DNA of 23,158 bases from a virus. Shown one piece after another: positions 6,182 to 14,743 of the stretch. The stretch lies in the IMG/VR virus record IMGVR_UViG_3300027806_000161, positions 1 to 23,158 of that record; one strand, 5' to 3'. Numbering within the stretch: the first letter of the stretch is position 1; the number at the start of each line of letters is the position of its first letter. The translations under genes were made by a program, and so were the position numbers. Below the pieces are notes generated by a model. The model did not search any database, was not told where the DNA came from, and saw only the letters and a list, made by a program, of their open reading frames with translations.

Positions 6182-6460
6182 ATGGCCTTCAACCCATTTA
6201 TCGGATGGACCGAGGCCGAGCTATTGGCGGCGCGACGCAAGGTCCAAGACGAGATTGCCGAGGGTGGCGCCCTGACTTCCGGCGGCGCTGGCGGGACTTC
6301 GTTTGGACGCGCTCCGCAGTATTCCGCACTGACCCGGCTGCGGATGATTCAGCGTGCTCTGTACGTCATCAATCCGACAACGTACCCATTGGCCAACTTG
6401 CAGCCGCAGTCCGAGATGCCTTCTTTTTTCCGGTCCAACCCCATCAACCCGATCCCGTAA
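6182..6460 (+). CDS. gpW-like head-tail connector protein
   Basis: 92 residues starting at the ATG that follows the divergent leader; a longer in-frame reading from 6092 would run through the operator and is not believed. The N-terminal part (WTEAELLAARRKVQDEIAEG) is a helix of the kind seen in lambda gpW. A Gly/Ser loop, TRLRMIQRALYVI and a flexible Pro-rich C terminus follow. The position between terminase and portal is that of gpW in lambda, where the protein sits in the portal channel and is needed before tail joining. It precedes the portal gene by 3 nt. Confidence 0.68.
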   Translation: MAFNPFIGWTEAELLAARRKVQDEIAEGGALTSGGAGGTSFGRAPQYSALTRLRMIQRALYVINPTTYPLANLQPQSEMPSFFRSNPINPIP

Positions 6461-6463
6461 GCC

Positions 6464-7999
6464 ATGGCCGAAGCACCATTCAAGATCACGGATCGGCGAG
6501 GCTCCGAGCAATACCGCAACGCCATTGCGTTCTCGGAGCCTGTGGCGAGGCGCTACGATGGGCAACGGCGATACGTCGAGGACTTCAACGACGATGCGTC
6601 GCGACTGGTCACGCGCTATTCCCGTGAGGCGCTTGTCAGCATGGGGCGCTACCTGTACCAGAACGCGTCCCCGGTGCGGTCGGCGCTGAACCAGATGGCC
6701 GAGTATGGCGCGACCGGCATCCAACAGCAATTTGATGGATTGGATGTCGAATGGGGCAGGCAGGCTGAGGGTTGGCTCTACGAAAACAACCGGGTCTGCT
6801 GCGTCAATGGCGGCGTCTTCACGATGGATGCGCTGAAGGAAATGCTCCTTTTGTGCTACCTGCGCGACGGCGACTCGTTCGTGTTGCTGACCGAGACGTC
6901 CAACGGTTACCCACAGTTTCAGCACATTCCAGCGCATCGCATCGGCAGCCGCGGCCTTACCAAGGTCATCAGTGGGCCGTTCGATGGATACCGAATCCAG
7001 GACGGCGTGGTGGTCAACGACGTGGGTCGGCCCATCGGCTACCAGATCCTCGGCGACACGTCCAAAGAGGACCGCTACGTTTCCGCCGATTCCATCGTGC
7101 CCGTTTTTCTTCCGGAGTACCCCGACCAAGTGCGCGGCATTCCGCCGCTGGTTGCTGCCATTCTCGACTGTCAGGATGTCAGCGAGTCGCGCCGGTTGGA
7201 GATGGTTTCGCAGAAGGTTTTCGCTGGGCAATCGCTCATCGTCCACAACGAGGATGGCGGTCCAACCGAAACCGCCAACCAGATTCTCGGCTTCGGCTCT
7301 GGCGGACTGAATGCCCAAGGCCAGCCGACAACCGACGGTGTTCCTGTCGCTGTGCGCGAGCTAATTCCAGGTGAGATCCGCTACTTCCGCGCCGGCAGCA
7401 ATTCCAAGGTTGAGGCGGTCACGGGCGACCGTCCGACGCAGAATCAGCGGGAGTTTTCGCATTCAATCCTTCGCCAAGCCATCGCGTCCATCGGTTGGTC
7501 AATCGACATCGCGCTTGACCAAGGCCGAGCCGGCGGGGCGCAGATGCGCGTTGTGCTGGAGTTGTGCAACCGGCGCCTAAACCATTTGCGGGAGCGGATG
7601 CTTTTTCCAGCGCTTCGGCGGATGGACGGTTACCGTATCGCTAAAGCGCAAATCCTCGGCATCCTGCCGCGCTCGGACGAGTGGTACAAATGGGATTACC
7701 TGTCGCCGGCCGAACTGACGGCGGACAAGAAGTACGACGCGCAGGTTGCGCTTGACCAGTACAAGGCGGGGTGGATCACGGGCCGGCAGGCGTGCGCCCG
7801 TCTCGGCCTGTGGTATGACGACGTGGTGTCGCGTCGCGAGACCGAGACCCGCGAGCTTATTGACGCCGCCAAGCGAATCGCCGCCGAAACCGGCACGCCG
7901 TTTGAAACCGCGCTTGTTCTGCTCCGCGATACTGGAGCCTACAGTTCCGTCACCAATTCCGCAGCCGCAATGACCGAGCAAACGCAACCCACCGAATGA
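6464..7999 (+). CDS. Portal protein (lambda gpB family)
   Basis: 511 residues, the usual size of lambda-type portals. The dodecameric portal forms the DNA entry and exit channel at one capsid vertex. Recognisable features include the N-terminal clip/stem start with ASPVRSALNQMAEYG, and CVNGGVFTMDALKEMLLLCY, then LRDGDSFVLL (the family's received DGD-F pattern). Further on are VPVFLPEYPDQVRGIPPL (the family's R-G-x-P segment) and the C-terminal region with RQACARLGLWYDDV. The last residues are Gln/Thr-rich. The end overlaps the protease start (ATGA, 7996-7999), as expected for the head operon. Confidence 0.92.
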   Translation: MAEAPFKITDRRGSEQYRNAIAFSEPVARRYDGQRRYVEDFNDDASRLVTRYSREALVSMGRYLYQNASPVRSALNQMAEYGATGIQQQFDGLDVEWGRQAEGWLYENNRVCCVNGGVFTMDALKEMLLLCYLRDGDSFVLLTETSNGYPQFQHIPAHRIGSRGLTKVISGPFDGYRIQDGVVVNDVGRPIGYQILGDTSKEDRYVSADSIVPVFLPEYPDQVRGIPPLVAAILDCQDVSESRRLEMVSQKVFAGQSLIVHNEDGGPTETANQILGFGSGGLNAQGQPTTDGVPVAVRELIPGEIRYFRAGSNSKVEAVTGDRPTQNQREFSHSILRQAIASIGWSIDIALDQGRAGGAQMRVVLELCNRRLNHLRERMLFPALRRMDGYRIAKAQILGILPRSDEWYKWDYLSPAELTADKKYDAQVALDQYKAGWITGRQACARLGLWYDDVVSRRETETRELIDAAKRIAAETGTPFETALVLLRDTGAYSSVTNSAAAMTEQTQPTE

Positions 8000-8823
8000 A
8001 AAACTTGCATCTGATTCGCGAGGTCTTTGAACGGCCGTGGCTGATTGACGCGGTGACGCACGGCAACATTTCCCGCATCGTTGGGCAGCGTGTCGGGTTC
8101 CTGCCGACCGAGGCGCGGGAGCCCGGGGTGGATACCTGCGGCGGTGAGGTTGAAGTCGACGAGATGCGGATTGAGGACGGGATCGCTTACATCCCGATCG
8201 GTGGCGTGCTGGCCCGCAAGGTTGGCGCAATGGAGCGCGGTTCCGGTGTCGTCGATTACCTCGACATTCAGGAGGAAATCCGCATCGCCGAGGACGACGA
8301 TACGGTTGTCGCCATCGTCCTCGACATTGACACTCCGGGCGGGACGGTTGCCGGTGTGATGGAGACGGCCGACGCCATAGCGGCCATGCAAAAGCCCGTC
8401 GTCGCTTACACGTCGGGCGCTATCGCATCGGCCGGTTTTTGGTTGGCGTCCCAGTGTGACCAGATCGTGGCGACCCGAGGCGCCGAGGTTGGTTCAATCG
8501 GCGTGTTCCGCGTGTTCGTCGACATCTCGGAGTATTACGCCAAGCTCGGCGCCAAGGTGCAGATGTTCAGCAGCGGCGAGCATAAGGGCGCGGGATTCCC
8601 TGGGACTTCGCTGACGCCAAAGCAGCAGCTTCAAGCGCAGGAAGAAGTCGAGAAGCTCCTCGGCGAGTTTAAGGCGACCATCCGCGAGAAACGCCCGCAG
8701 GTGCAGGACGCCGTGATGGATGGCCGGATGTTTCGCGCAATGGAGGCGCTGGAGCACGGATTGATTGACGACGTGGTGACGAGTCTTGACGACGCTGCGG
8801 AGATTGCGCGGTCGCTGGCCTGA
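7996..8823 (+). CDS. Capsid maturation protease, S49 (SppA-like) family
   Basis: 275 residues with a ClpP/crotonase-like fold, the same clan as lambda gpC. Visible motifs are DIDTPGGTVAG (110-120, oxyanion loop), SGAIASAGFWLAS (140-152) with the probable nucleophile Ser145, GSIGVF (166-171), and GEHKGAG (194-200) with the probable general base Lys197. It should cut scaffold and perhaps coat or portal ends during head assembly. It is shorter than lambda gpC, which carries the scaffold as a fused C terminus. Here the scaffold candidate is a separate gene immediately downstream. Confidence 0.9.
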   Translation: MKNLHLIREVFERPWLIDAVTHGNISRIVGQRVGFLPTEAREPGVDTCGGEVEVDEMRIEDGIAYIPIGGVLARKVGAMERGSGVVDYLDIQEEIRIAEDDDTVVAIVLDIDTPGGTVAGVMETADAIAAMQKPVVAYTSGAIASAGFWLASQCDQIVATRGAEVGSIGVFRVFVDISEYYAKLGAKVQMFSSGEHKGAGFPGTSLTPKQQLQAQEEVEKLLGEFKATIREKRPQVQDAVMDGRMFRAMEALEHGLIDDVVTSLDDAAEIARSLA

Positions 8824-8831
8824 CAGTTGAC
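8824..8831 (+). promoter_or_regulatory. CAGTTGAC leader motif, copy 2
   Basis: CAGTTGACC directly follows the protease stop (TGA, 8821-8823). Its TTGAC begins 23 nt before the ATG at 8850. No Shine-Dalgarno or -10 box is seen in the gap. Confidence 0.5.
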
Positions 8832-8849
8832 CGGCGCGACGTTTGCGAC

Positions 8850-9308
8850 ATGGCCAGCCTTTCCGCAATCTTCGCGTCCGTTGGCGACATCGCCGCCAAG
8901 CTCACCGGCCTCGACGCCAAGCTCGACAAGCTTTCCGCCCTTGAGGGTGGCGCCGCTGCTCTTGCCGAGGTGCCCGCCCTTCGTGAGCAGGTTGCAAAGC
9001 TGACGGTTGAGCGCGACAACGCTGAGACTGCCGCCAACGCGTTGACCGAGAAGCTGACCGCCGCCGAGGCTAGCGCCAAGGAGGCCACCGACAAGCTCGC
9101 GGCCGTGGTCGCCGAGAACGAGACGCTCAAAAAGGCCAACACGTCGGCCGAGACCAAAGCCGCCGACATCCTCGCCAAGGTCGGCGTCGCGCCCGTTTCT
9201 GACACCAAGCTGGACAAGGTCGCGTCGATTACCTTCGCGCAGTTCAACGCGCTTTCGTTCCGCGAGCGCAACGACTTCGTCCGCAACGGCGGCAAGATTT
9301 CCAACTAA
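8850..9308 (+). CDS. Coiled-coil scaffold protein candidate
   Basis: 152 residues, Ala/Lys/Glu-rich. Residues about 30-115 have a long heptad pattern (LREQVAKLTVERDNAETAAN, LTEKLTAAEASAKEATDKLA, VVAENETLKKAN). A compact C-terminal element follows: ITFAQFNALSFRERNDFVRN, then GGKISN. The position between the maturation protease and the major coat gene, the length and the coiled coil all fit an assembly scaffold. A capsid decoration protein is less likely given the helical composition. The family cannot be named from sequence alone. Confidence 0.65.
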   Translation: MASLSAIFASVGDIAAKLTGLDAKLDKLSALEGGAAALAEVPALREQVAKLTVERDNAETAANALTEKLTAAEASAKEATDKLAAVVAENETLKKANTSAETKAADILAKVGVAPVSDTKLDKVASITFAQFNALSFRERNDFVRNGGKISN

Positions 9309-9332
9309 CAGCAGCACCACCGACACCATCAC

Positions 9333-10499
9333 ATGGCCAACACCATCACACTCTCCGGGCTGACCGAGATCATCTATCGCTCCCGCGACATCGTCGCTGC
9401 GGAGCCGGTGGGCTTCTCGACCAGCGTTCTCGTCAACGCCAACGGATCCGAGCGCGTCAGCCTGAACGGCAGCGTGAAGTCCATCCGCACCGCCGAGCCG
9501 ACGCTTAACACGTCGTACACCCCGGCAATGACCATTCCTGCTGCGGACGACGTGACCGTTACCGTCGAGTCCGTTTCGCTTGGTCAGGTCGCCAACGTCC
9601 GCGTCCCGCTGACTGGTGACGCGCTGCTCCAGCTCGCCAACTGCTCCAGCAAGGAGGACTACACCAACAACATTCTGGCGCAGTCGTTCCGCAAAATCCG
9701 GAACACCATTGAGGCTCACCTTGGCACCGTGGTTAAGAACGGCGCCAGCCGAGCGGTCGGCACCGCTGGCACCACGCCGTTTGCCAGCAATCACAACGTC
9801 ATCAACTCGGCCCGCCAGATCCTCAAGGACAACGGCTGCCCGGTTGAGGATGGCTCCGTCTCGCTGGTGATTGACACCGCCGCCGGCACCAACTTCCGCA
9901 ACCTGTCGAACCTGTACAAGGTCAACGAGGCCGGAACCGCCGACCTGCTCCGTCGAGGCGTGCTGCTGGACATCAGCGGCATTATGATTAAGGAGTCGGC
10001 TGGCGTTGCCTCCCACACCAAGGGCACCGGCACCTCCTACCAGACCAACAGCGCCAGCCTCGTCACCGGCTCGACCACGATCCCGCTGGACACCGGTTCT
10101 GGCACCGTGGTTGCCGGCGACGTGGTCACCTTTGCGTCGGGCGCTGGTTCCGGCCGCAACTACGTGGTCAAGACCGGCATCGCCTCTGCCGGTGACGCGG
10201 TTCTCAACCTGCCCGGTCTGCGCGGCGCGATCCCCGACAACAACGCGTTGACCATCGGCAACAACTACACCGGCAACGTCATGTTCCATCGCGCCGCCGT
10301 GGAGCTTATCATCCGCCCGCCCGCGATGCCCGATGGTGGCGACGCCGCTTCCGAGTCCATGGTTGTGTTTGACCCCGTGTCCGGCCTCGTGTTTGACGTG
10401 CGCCTCTACAAGGGCTACGGTATGAACATGCTGGACATCACCACGATGTATCAGGCCATGGTCTGGAAGCCTGAGTTTGTGGCGACTGTGCTCGGCTGA
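9333..10499 (+). CDS. Major capsid protein, P22 coat-like
   Basis: 388 residues. The order protease, scaffold, coat supports the call, and the protein reads like the P22 gp5-type coat family. It has an N-terminal arm (TLSGLTEIIYRSRDIVAAEP), a long helix with NNILAQSFRKIRNTIEAHLG, and NVINSARQILKDNGCP followed by SLVIDTAAGTNFRNLSNLYK. It continues with LLDISGIMIKESAGV and an inserted beta-rich Gly/Ser/Thr domain at about 225-310. The C-terminal SGLVFDVRLYKGYGMNMLDI is typical of HK97-fold coats. The inserted domain may be the equivalent of the P22 I-domain. There is no Shine-Dalgarno, and this is the only plus-strand leader gap of at least 24 nt without the GTTGAC motif. Confidence 0.88.
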   Translation: MANTITLSGLTEIIYRSRDIVAAEPVGFSTSVLVNANGSERVSLNGSVKSIRTAEPTLNTSYTPAMTIPAADDVTVTVESVSLGQVANVRVPLTGDALLQLANCSSKEDYTNNILAQSFRKIRNTIEAHLGTVVKNGASRAVGTAGTTPFASNHNVINSARQILKDNGCPVEDGSVSLVIDTAAGTNFRNLSNLYKVNEAGTADLLRRGVLLDISGIMIKESAGVASHTKGTGTSYQTNSASLVTGSTTIPLDTGSGTVVAGDVVTFASGAGSGRNYVVKTGIASAGDAVLNLPGLRGAIPDNNALTIGNNYTGNVMFHRAAVELIIRPPAMPDGGDAASESMVVFDPVSGLVFDVRLYKGYGMNMLDITTMYQAMVWKPEFVATVLG

Positions 10500-10522
10500 T
10501 TTTCGTCTGTGTTCATGGTTCA

Positions 10523-10558
10523 AGCCCCGTCCGCTGACAAGGTGGGCGGGGCTCTTTT
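10523..10558 (+). terminator. Rho-independent terminator after the coat gene
   Basis: A 12-bp stem (arms 10523-10534 and 10542-10553, starting AGCCCCG and ending CGGGGCT, with two G-U pairs) surrounds a 7-nt loop TGACAAG and is followed by CTTTT. It lies 24 nt after the coat stop. It would limit or attenuate transcription into the fibre cassette. Confidence 0.72.
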
Positions 10559-10565
10559 GTGAGTG

Positions 10566-10573
10566 CGGTTGAC
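10566..10573 (+). promoter_or_regulatory. CGGTTGAC leader motif, copy 3
   Basis: CGGTTGAC with TTGAC beginning 24 nt before the ATG at 10593. It lies just downstream of the coat-gene terminator, where a new transcript start would be needed if termination is efficient. A second TTGAC lies at 10583. Confidence 0.45.
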
Positions 10574-10592
10574 GGGCTGCTTTTGACGCGCA

Positions 10593-13500
10593 ATGAAGAC
10601 TTTTTTCCTGCTCCTGCTGCTGCCGCTGCTGGCGCTTGGCCAGATTACCAATGTCGTTATTGGAACTTCCGCAAATGACGGCACGGGCGACACGCTGCGC
10701 GGCGCGTTCAGCAAGGTTAACACAAACACGGCTTGGCTTTCTTCGCAAATTGGTTTTACTACAAACGGAATTGCAACCATTTCAAACCGGCTGTTTTACA
10801 GTCAAACAAGCTATTCTATTTACGAACCAACTGCAACCAATCGGTTCATATTGGACTCGTCTTCGTCTGGTTTTCAATACAACCATGACGCGTCACTTGC
10901 CTACTATAGAGGCACATGGTTTGCGCAATGGAACGCAAACACAAACCAGAACGAATCAAATCCTGGACAGGTCAATTTGCAGAGTACGTCAACCGACTTC
11001 GTTACGTGGTCTTCTCCTGTTCCCGTCTTTGTCGATGCGTCCACGTCTTCAAATCCTGTTACCTATTCCTATTCTTCCGACATCCAGTGGCAGCCGAGCA
11101 TGGTTGTTGTCGGGTCGGAATTGTGGTCGATTTGGAGCCAGCAGCTTCCGCTGACGTATCCGACTGGACAGCGGATTTATTTCTCTCGTCTTACGTCCCC
11201 GACTGGAAAATGGACAAATAATCTACTGAGCCTCAACTACACCGAAAGTGGAATGACATTCTACGGATTCCCAACTCAGAATCCGTTGCAGCTTCAAAGC
11301 GGTCGCGTGGTTGCTCCGATTGTTTGGATGGCTACAAATCAGGTTTCTCCCTTACCTTCTGGGTGGACTTCTTCTGATAATTTTTTTGTCATCCAAAAAA
11401 GAGCTGGTGTAATTTACACCGACGACGGAGGAGTAACTTGGAACATTGGTGGAACCACTACACTTCCTGGGTATAATTACGTTACGTGGGAGCCTGTTAT
11501 TCAGCAAGCTCCGGACGGTTCGATCAGGCTCTATTGCCGAAATCTTGATTACAAGAATTTTGGCTACAACAGCTTTCTATTGACTGCAACAGGATACAGC
11601 GACGGGGCAGTTTTCGGTCCTTTGCAAATTGTTGGAATTGACACTCCATCTAGTCGTCTAGGAATGGTTTCCCAATCCGGAAAATATCCCCGCCAGATTG
11701 GGTTTGCAAACGATTGGAAAGGTGGAGGATTTGTTAATGACAGATATAACGGGGCTTTGTTGTTTAGCAGATACGGGATGGACGATATGGTTTTCGGTGT
11801 TCCTTTTAGTGGAAACGAAACGGTTGTCGCATATCCTCAAGCTGTCGCTACCACGTCCGATGTTAGGGTAATCTATTCTCAAGGAAGTGTTCCAAGGTCG
11901 ATAAAGTCTGCTGTAATTTCTCCTGCTCCGGATCCGTCTTTGCTGTACCTGCTGCCTAGGCGAAACGACTACGTTAATCCACAGGTCGCATTTAGGGCTG
12001 GGCCGCCAGCGTATTTTGAGCATGGGGCAAATTCCACTATGTCGTCTGTTGCTTCAACAGACATTTGGTCTTCCACAAACCAATTTAGTTCTGGAATGTG
12101 GCTGTTTCGCACAAATAACGCATCTAGCGAGACGTTTTTTGATTTCCGTTCACTTGTTGGGTATCAGGGTGCGGCCTTGGCTTCTCTTTCAGGGGTTCCT
12201 TTCCTCACTGTTTATTCCGGAACTTCGCCTCAAAACGTCACATTTGAAACACTATCAATACCGACAAATCAGTGGGTTTATGTAGGTCTTTCGTATGACG
12301 GCGGCTCCACTTCCGTGACGGCGCATGTGGTTGATGCTTCGGGAACGGCAACTACGCAAACAAAATCTCTTAGTTCTCCTAATGGACTGAATGGATCCGT
12401 ATTAAATATAGGGCTTTCGCAGCCAGGCTCGTCGCTTGCCAGATTTAGCGGCGCAGTCAGGCATTTGTCCATCATCAATGGAGTTGTTGCAACGGCCGAC
12501 AACCATCGCTATTTGCACGGTGTAGACCAATCGGCTCTCGGCGCTTCAGATTGGTCTGGAACAGAAACAAACCCTGGAACGCTTTCGTTTGATTACTGGG
12601 CAGCGGATCCAAATGCCGGAAGCAACAATTCCACATGGCTGGCGTCATGGTCTGCAACCGGAAACTCCGTTCGCGGAAATGCTTACAGCTCTACCATTGG
12701 ATCAGATTCCGTCCTTTCAGTAACCGGCACCGGCTCTGCTGGCGTCGAGCTGTTTCCATTCACCCCTGGTCAACAGCTTGCCTTCGGAACGCAGGTTTTA
12801 CTTACAAACAAAACAAGTGGATATGATCAGGTCATAGCAACCATTGGCCCAAAGCCTTCACGAATTGACATTGTAAGCAGAAACGCAAACTCAACCCGCG
12901 TTGAAGCGTACTCGGCTGAAACTGGAGCGTATTACGATTTGGGTTCATACATAACTGGCGAGTATGTTGATTTTTCAATGTCTTTTGATGGGCAGCTTCT
13001 TTCGGTTTCTTGGGCAAAGGGCTCCGAAGTTCAAATTCCAGTAAGCTTTAAAAGCCCACGACTTTATTTCGGAACCGGCTACCTTGACACCTGGACCATC
13101 AACGCATCTGATGGAAAGGCTTACAAGCTGTCTTCTACCTACTGCCATGTAGGAACCGCGGTTCCGTATGTGTCCCAGTCGAGAAAGCTTTCGGGTTTGA
13201 CCGTTGAATCCGCGACTCCAGCCGTGACGTTGACTGATACGGATTCCCCGGCAAAAACGAATTTCATCTATGCGCTTGGCGCCAATGTTCGCATTGGCGG
13301 GACAAATCAAGCGACATCCGCTCCGTTTTTGTTTGAGAACGGAAACGGAAACTTTACCGCTGGAGGTCAGATTACGGCTGGAGGAACAGTTACGTCGCCT
13401 GGCGAATTGGTGAAAGCCTACGCTGGCGCAGCTGACGTAAATCAGCGACGCATCAATGGCACGTCTGCGTCTCCCGCAACCATTGCAAGCGGTGACAGGC

Positions 13501-13997
13501 TTGGAGCCTCTTTTTGGTCTGGATATGATGGCTCCTCTGAAACAACCGCAAGGGGGTCAATCCGAGGAGAGGCGTCGCAAACTTGGAGTTCAGGGGCAAA
13601 CGGAACTAGGGTTGTTGTGCAAACAACTCCTAACGGATCTTCCACGCGAGCCGATGTGTGGGCGTGGGAAAACGATGGCAATGCAACAATGACTGCTTCT
13701 TCCCCTATTCTTGACGCAGTAGCATCGAATGGTGCATCCGGATTTAGGCTTAGGGTTACTGGAGCAACTACGGCGCTTTTTCGCGTTTTGGACAATGTCA
13801 GCACAACCAGATTTCAGGTTGAAGGAACCGGCAATATAACAGTGTACGGGAAAGTTATTATGGGGGCTGGAGGGCCCACGATTACAACCGGTTCCGGCGT
13901 TCCGTCAGCGTCCGAACCAGATGGCTCAATTTACATGAGGACTGGTGGAAGTCCTTATTTCTATGTTCGCGAAGGCGGAGCTTGGGTTGGAAAGTAA
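10593..13997 (+). CDS. Large fibre or spike with sialidase-like propeller and LamG-like domains
   Basis: 1134 residues. The N terminus is a clear Sec-type signal peptide (MKTFFLLLLLPLLALGQ). It is followed by the phage fibre N-terminal signature TSANDGTGDTLRGAFSKVNT (about residues 25-44). Residues about 80-455 look like a beta-propeller: they include a full Asp-box, T276-D-D-G-G-V-T-W283, and segments such as SGRVVAPIVW and GSIRLYCRN as in sialidase-like glycosidases. Residues about 465-640 form a LamG-type lectin sandwich (PTNQWVYVGLSYDGGSTSVT), and about 670-855 look like a second sandwich. The C terminus (PDGSIYMRTGG, REGGAWVGK) is a common fibre end. The gene is lower in GC than its neighbours, suggesting recent acquisition. 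Glycan binding or cleavage on the host or in mucus is likely; the catalytic residues are not confirmed. Confidence 0.75.
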   Translation: MKTFFLLLLLPLLALGQITNVVIGTSANDGTGDTLRGAFSKVNTNTAWLSSQIGFTTNGIATISNRLFYSQTSYSIYEPTATNRFILDSSSSGFQYNHDASLAYYRGTWFAQWNANTNQNESNPGQVNLQSTSTDFVTWSSPVPVFVDASTSSNPVTYSYSSDIQWQPSMVVVGSELWSIWSQQLPLTYPTGQRIYFSRLTSPTGKWTNNLLSLNYTESGMTFYGFPTQNPLQLQSGRVVAPIVWMATNQVSPLPSGWTSSDNFFVIQKRAGVIYTDDGGVTWNIGGTTTLPGYNYVTWEPVIQQAPDGSIRLYCRNLDYKNFGYNSFLLTATGYSDGAVFGPLQIVGIDTPSSRLGMVSQSGKYPRQIGFANDWKGGGFVNDRYNGALLFSRYGMDDMVFGVPFSGNETVVAYPQAVATTSDVRVIYSQGSVPRSIKSAVISPAPDPSLLYLLPRRNDYVNPQVAFRAGPPAYFEHGANSTMSSVASTDIWSSTNQFSSGMWLFRTNNASSETFFDFRSLVGYQGAALASLSGVPFLTVYSGTSPQNVTFETLSIPTNQWVYVGLSYDGGSTSVTAHVVDASGTATTQTKSLSSPNGLNGSVLNIGLSQPGSSLARFSGAVRHLSIINGVVATADNHRYLHGVDQSALGASDWSGTETNPGTLSFDYWAADPNAGSNNSTWLASWSATGNSVRGNAYSSTIGSDSVLSVTGTGSAGVELFPFTPGQQLAFGTQVLLTNKTSGYDQVIATIGPKPSRIDIVSRNANSTRVEAYSAETGAYYDLGSYITGEYVDFSMSFDGQLLSVSWAKGSEVQIPVSFKSPRLYFGTGYLDTWTINASDGKAYKLSSTYCHVGTAVPYVSQSRKLSGLTVESATPAVTLTDTDSPAKTNFIYALGANVRIGGTNQATSAPFLFENGNGNFTAGGQITAGGTVTSPGELVKAYAGAADVNQRRINGTSASPATIASGDRLGASFWSGYDGSSETTARGSIRGEASQTWSSGANGTRVVVQTTPNGSSTRADVWAWENDGNATMTASSPILDAVASNGASGFRLRVTGATTALFRVLDNVSTTRFQVEGTGNITVYGKVIMGAGGPTITTGSGVPSASEPDGSIYMRTGGSPYFYVREGGAWVGK

Positions 13998-14002
13998 ATG
14001 AC

Positions 14003-14338
14003 ATGAAAAAAACCATCATTGCACTCGTTTCAGTTGCGGCTTTGGCGCAAGTGCCGGACGACGCCATCACCGTCTCGACCTCCACGCGCACAGTGACGGA
14101 GGTGAAGACCAAGGAATGGCGCCGCTTTGTTTTCGACGCGGATCCAGCCAGCGGTGAGATTACGGTGTCGGCTATGTACGAGGAGGTTATTCGTGTTGAT
14201 GGGAAGCCTACAACGTTTAAGGAACTTCGTTCTGTGCGATTGCCTTGGGCTCAGGCGACCAACATATCGCCGTCGCTGGTGCTGGTCCGTGAGGAATTGA
14301 AATCCGCCATGCCGACCATTTTGACTAACGCGCCGTGA
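14003..14338 (+). CDS. Small exported protein, unknown
   Basis: 111 residues. Starts at MKKTIIALVSVAALAQ, a textbook signal peptide with likely cleavage around Ala15-Gln16, followed by a beta-rich domain (ITVSTSTRTVTEVKTKEWRR and EITVSAMYEEVIRVDGKPT). GGAAAG lies 8 nt before the ATG. An in-frame reading from 13982 would begin inside the fibre gene and place residues before the signal peptide, so 14003 is preferred. It sits directly behind the fibre gene and ends in a GTGA overlap with the membrane protein. It could be a fibre-associated or periplasmic factor, but no family is recognised. Confidence 0.6.
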   Translation: MKKTIIALVSVAALAQVPDDAITVSTSTRTVTEVKTKEWRRFVFDADPASGEITVSAMYEEVIRVDGKPTTFKELRSVRLPWAQATNISPSLVLVREELKSAMPTILTNAP

Positions 14339-14718
14339 ACCCAACCAACACCGTGGACAACGTCGCCAACCAAGTCGTCGGGGTGAGCCAGCAGTTGCAA
14401 AACCCGTGGCAACTGATGGTTTTCCTTGTCGTCGTCGGCATCGTGTTTTTCTGCGCGTTTGGCTGGGCGGTCTACAAGTTGACCATGCGCCAGTTCCGTG
14501 AATCGGACTCGGCGCGGCAACAGCTTATTGACACCGAGAAAGCGCACGCGCAGGCGCTGGAAAAGCTCCGCGAGGAACACGGCACCGAGCTAAAGGAAAT
14601 CGTCCGCGACAATCACGAAGTCATGCGCCAACTGGAGCAGGCTATCCAAGGCAACACGACGGCGATCAATCGCTTGGCCGACAAGTTGACCGGAGCCGGT
14701 CGAATCGCTGGCGGTTGA
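14335..14718 (+). CDS. Single-pass membrane protein with coiled coil, holin-like
   Basis: 127 residues from a GTG overlapping the previous stop. A short polar N terminus precedes one strong membrane segment at about 27-46 (LMVFLVVVGIVFFCAFGWAV). A long charged helix follows (FRESDSARQQLIDTEKAHAQ, ALEKLREEHGTELKEIV), and a C-terminal helix with INRLADKLTG. This resembles class III-like holins or XhlA-type haemolysin-like phage membrane proteins, which work with an endolysin, and also inner-membrane spanins. No endolysin is present in the window, so a lysis role is only suggested. Confidence 0.55.
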   Translation: MNPTNTVDNVANQVVGVSQQLQNPWQLMVFLVVVGIVFFCAFGWAVYKLTMRQFRESDSARQQLIDTEKAHAQALEKLREEHGTELKEIVRDNHEVMRQLEQAIQGNTTAINRLADKLTGAGRIAGG

Positions 14719-14719
14719 C
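14712..14719 (+). promoter_or_regulatory. CGGTTGAC leader motif, copy 4
   Basis: CGGTTGAC overlaps the TGA stop at 14716-14718. TTGAC begins 29 nt before the ATG at 14744, a longer spacing than the other copies, so this one is weaker. Confidence 0.35.
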
Positions 14720-14743
14720 AGGTTTTGGCCAGTAGAAATTACC

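Noticed and set aside
6221-7318. 365-codon open frame on the minus strand
   Set aside because: Antisense shadow of the gpW-like and portal genes.
8827-8855. TTGACC leaders read as ordinary sigma-70 promoters
   Set aside because: No TATAAT-like sequence lies 16-18 nt downstream at any copy, and transcription would then start inside the genes.
8631-10748. 705-codon open frame on the minus strand
   Set aside because: It runs opposite the scaffold and coat genes, which have clear protein features. The frame is His/Arg/Gly/Val-rich in the way expected of an antisense shadow of GC-rich coding sequence, and it crosses the terminator hairpin.
13400-13997. Variable region of a diversity-generating retroelement in the fibre C terminus
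   Set aside because: No reverse transcriptase, template repeat or near-copy of the 3' end is visible in the window.
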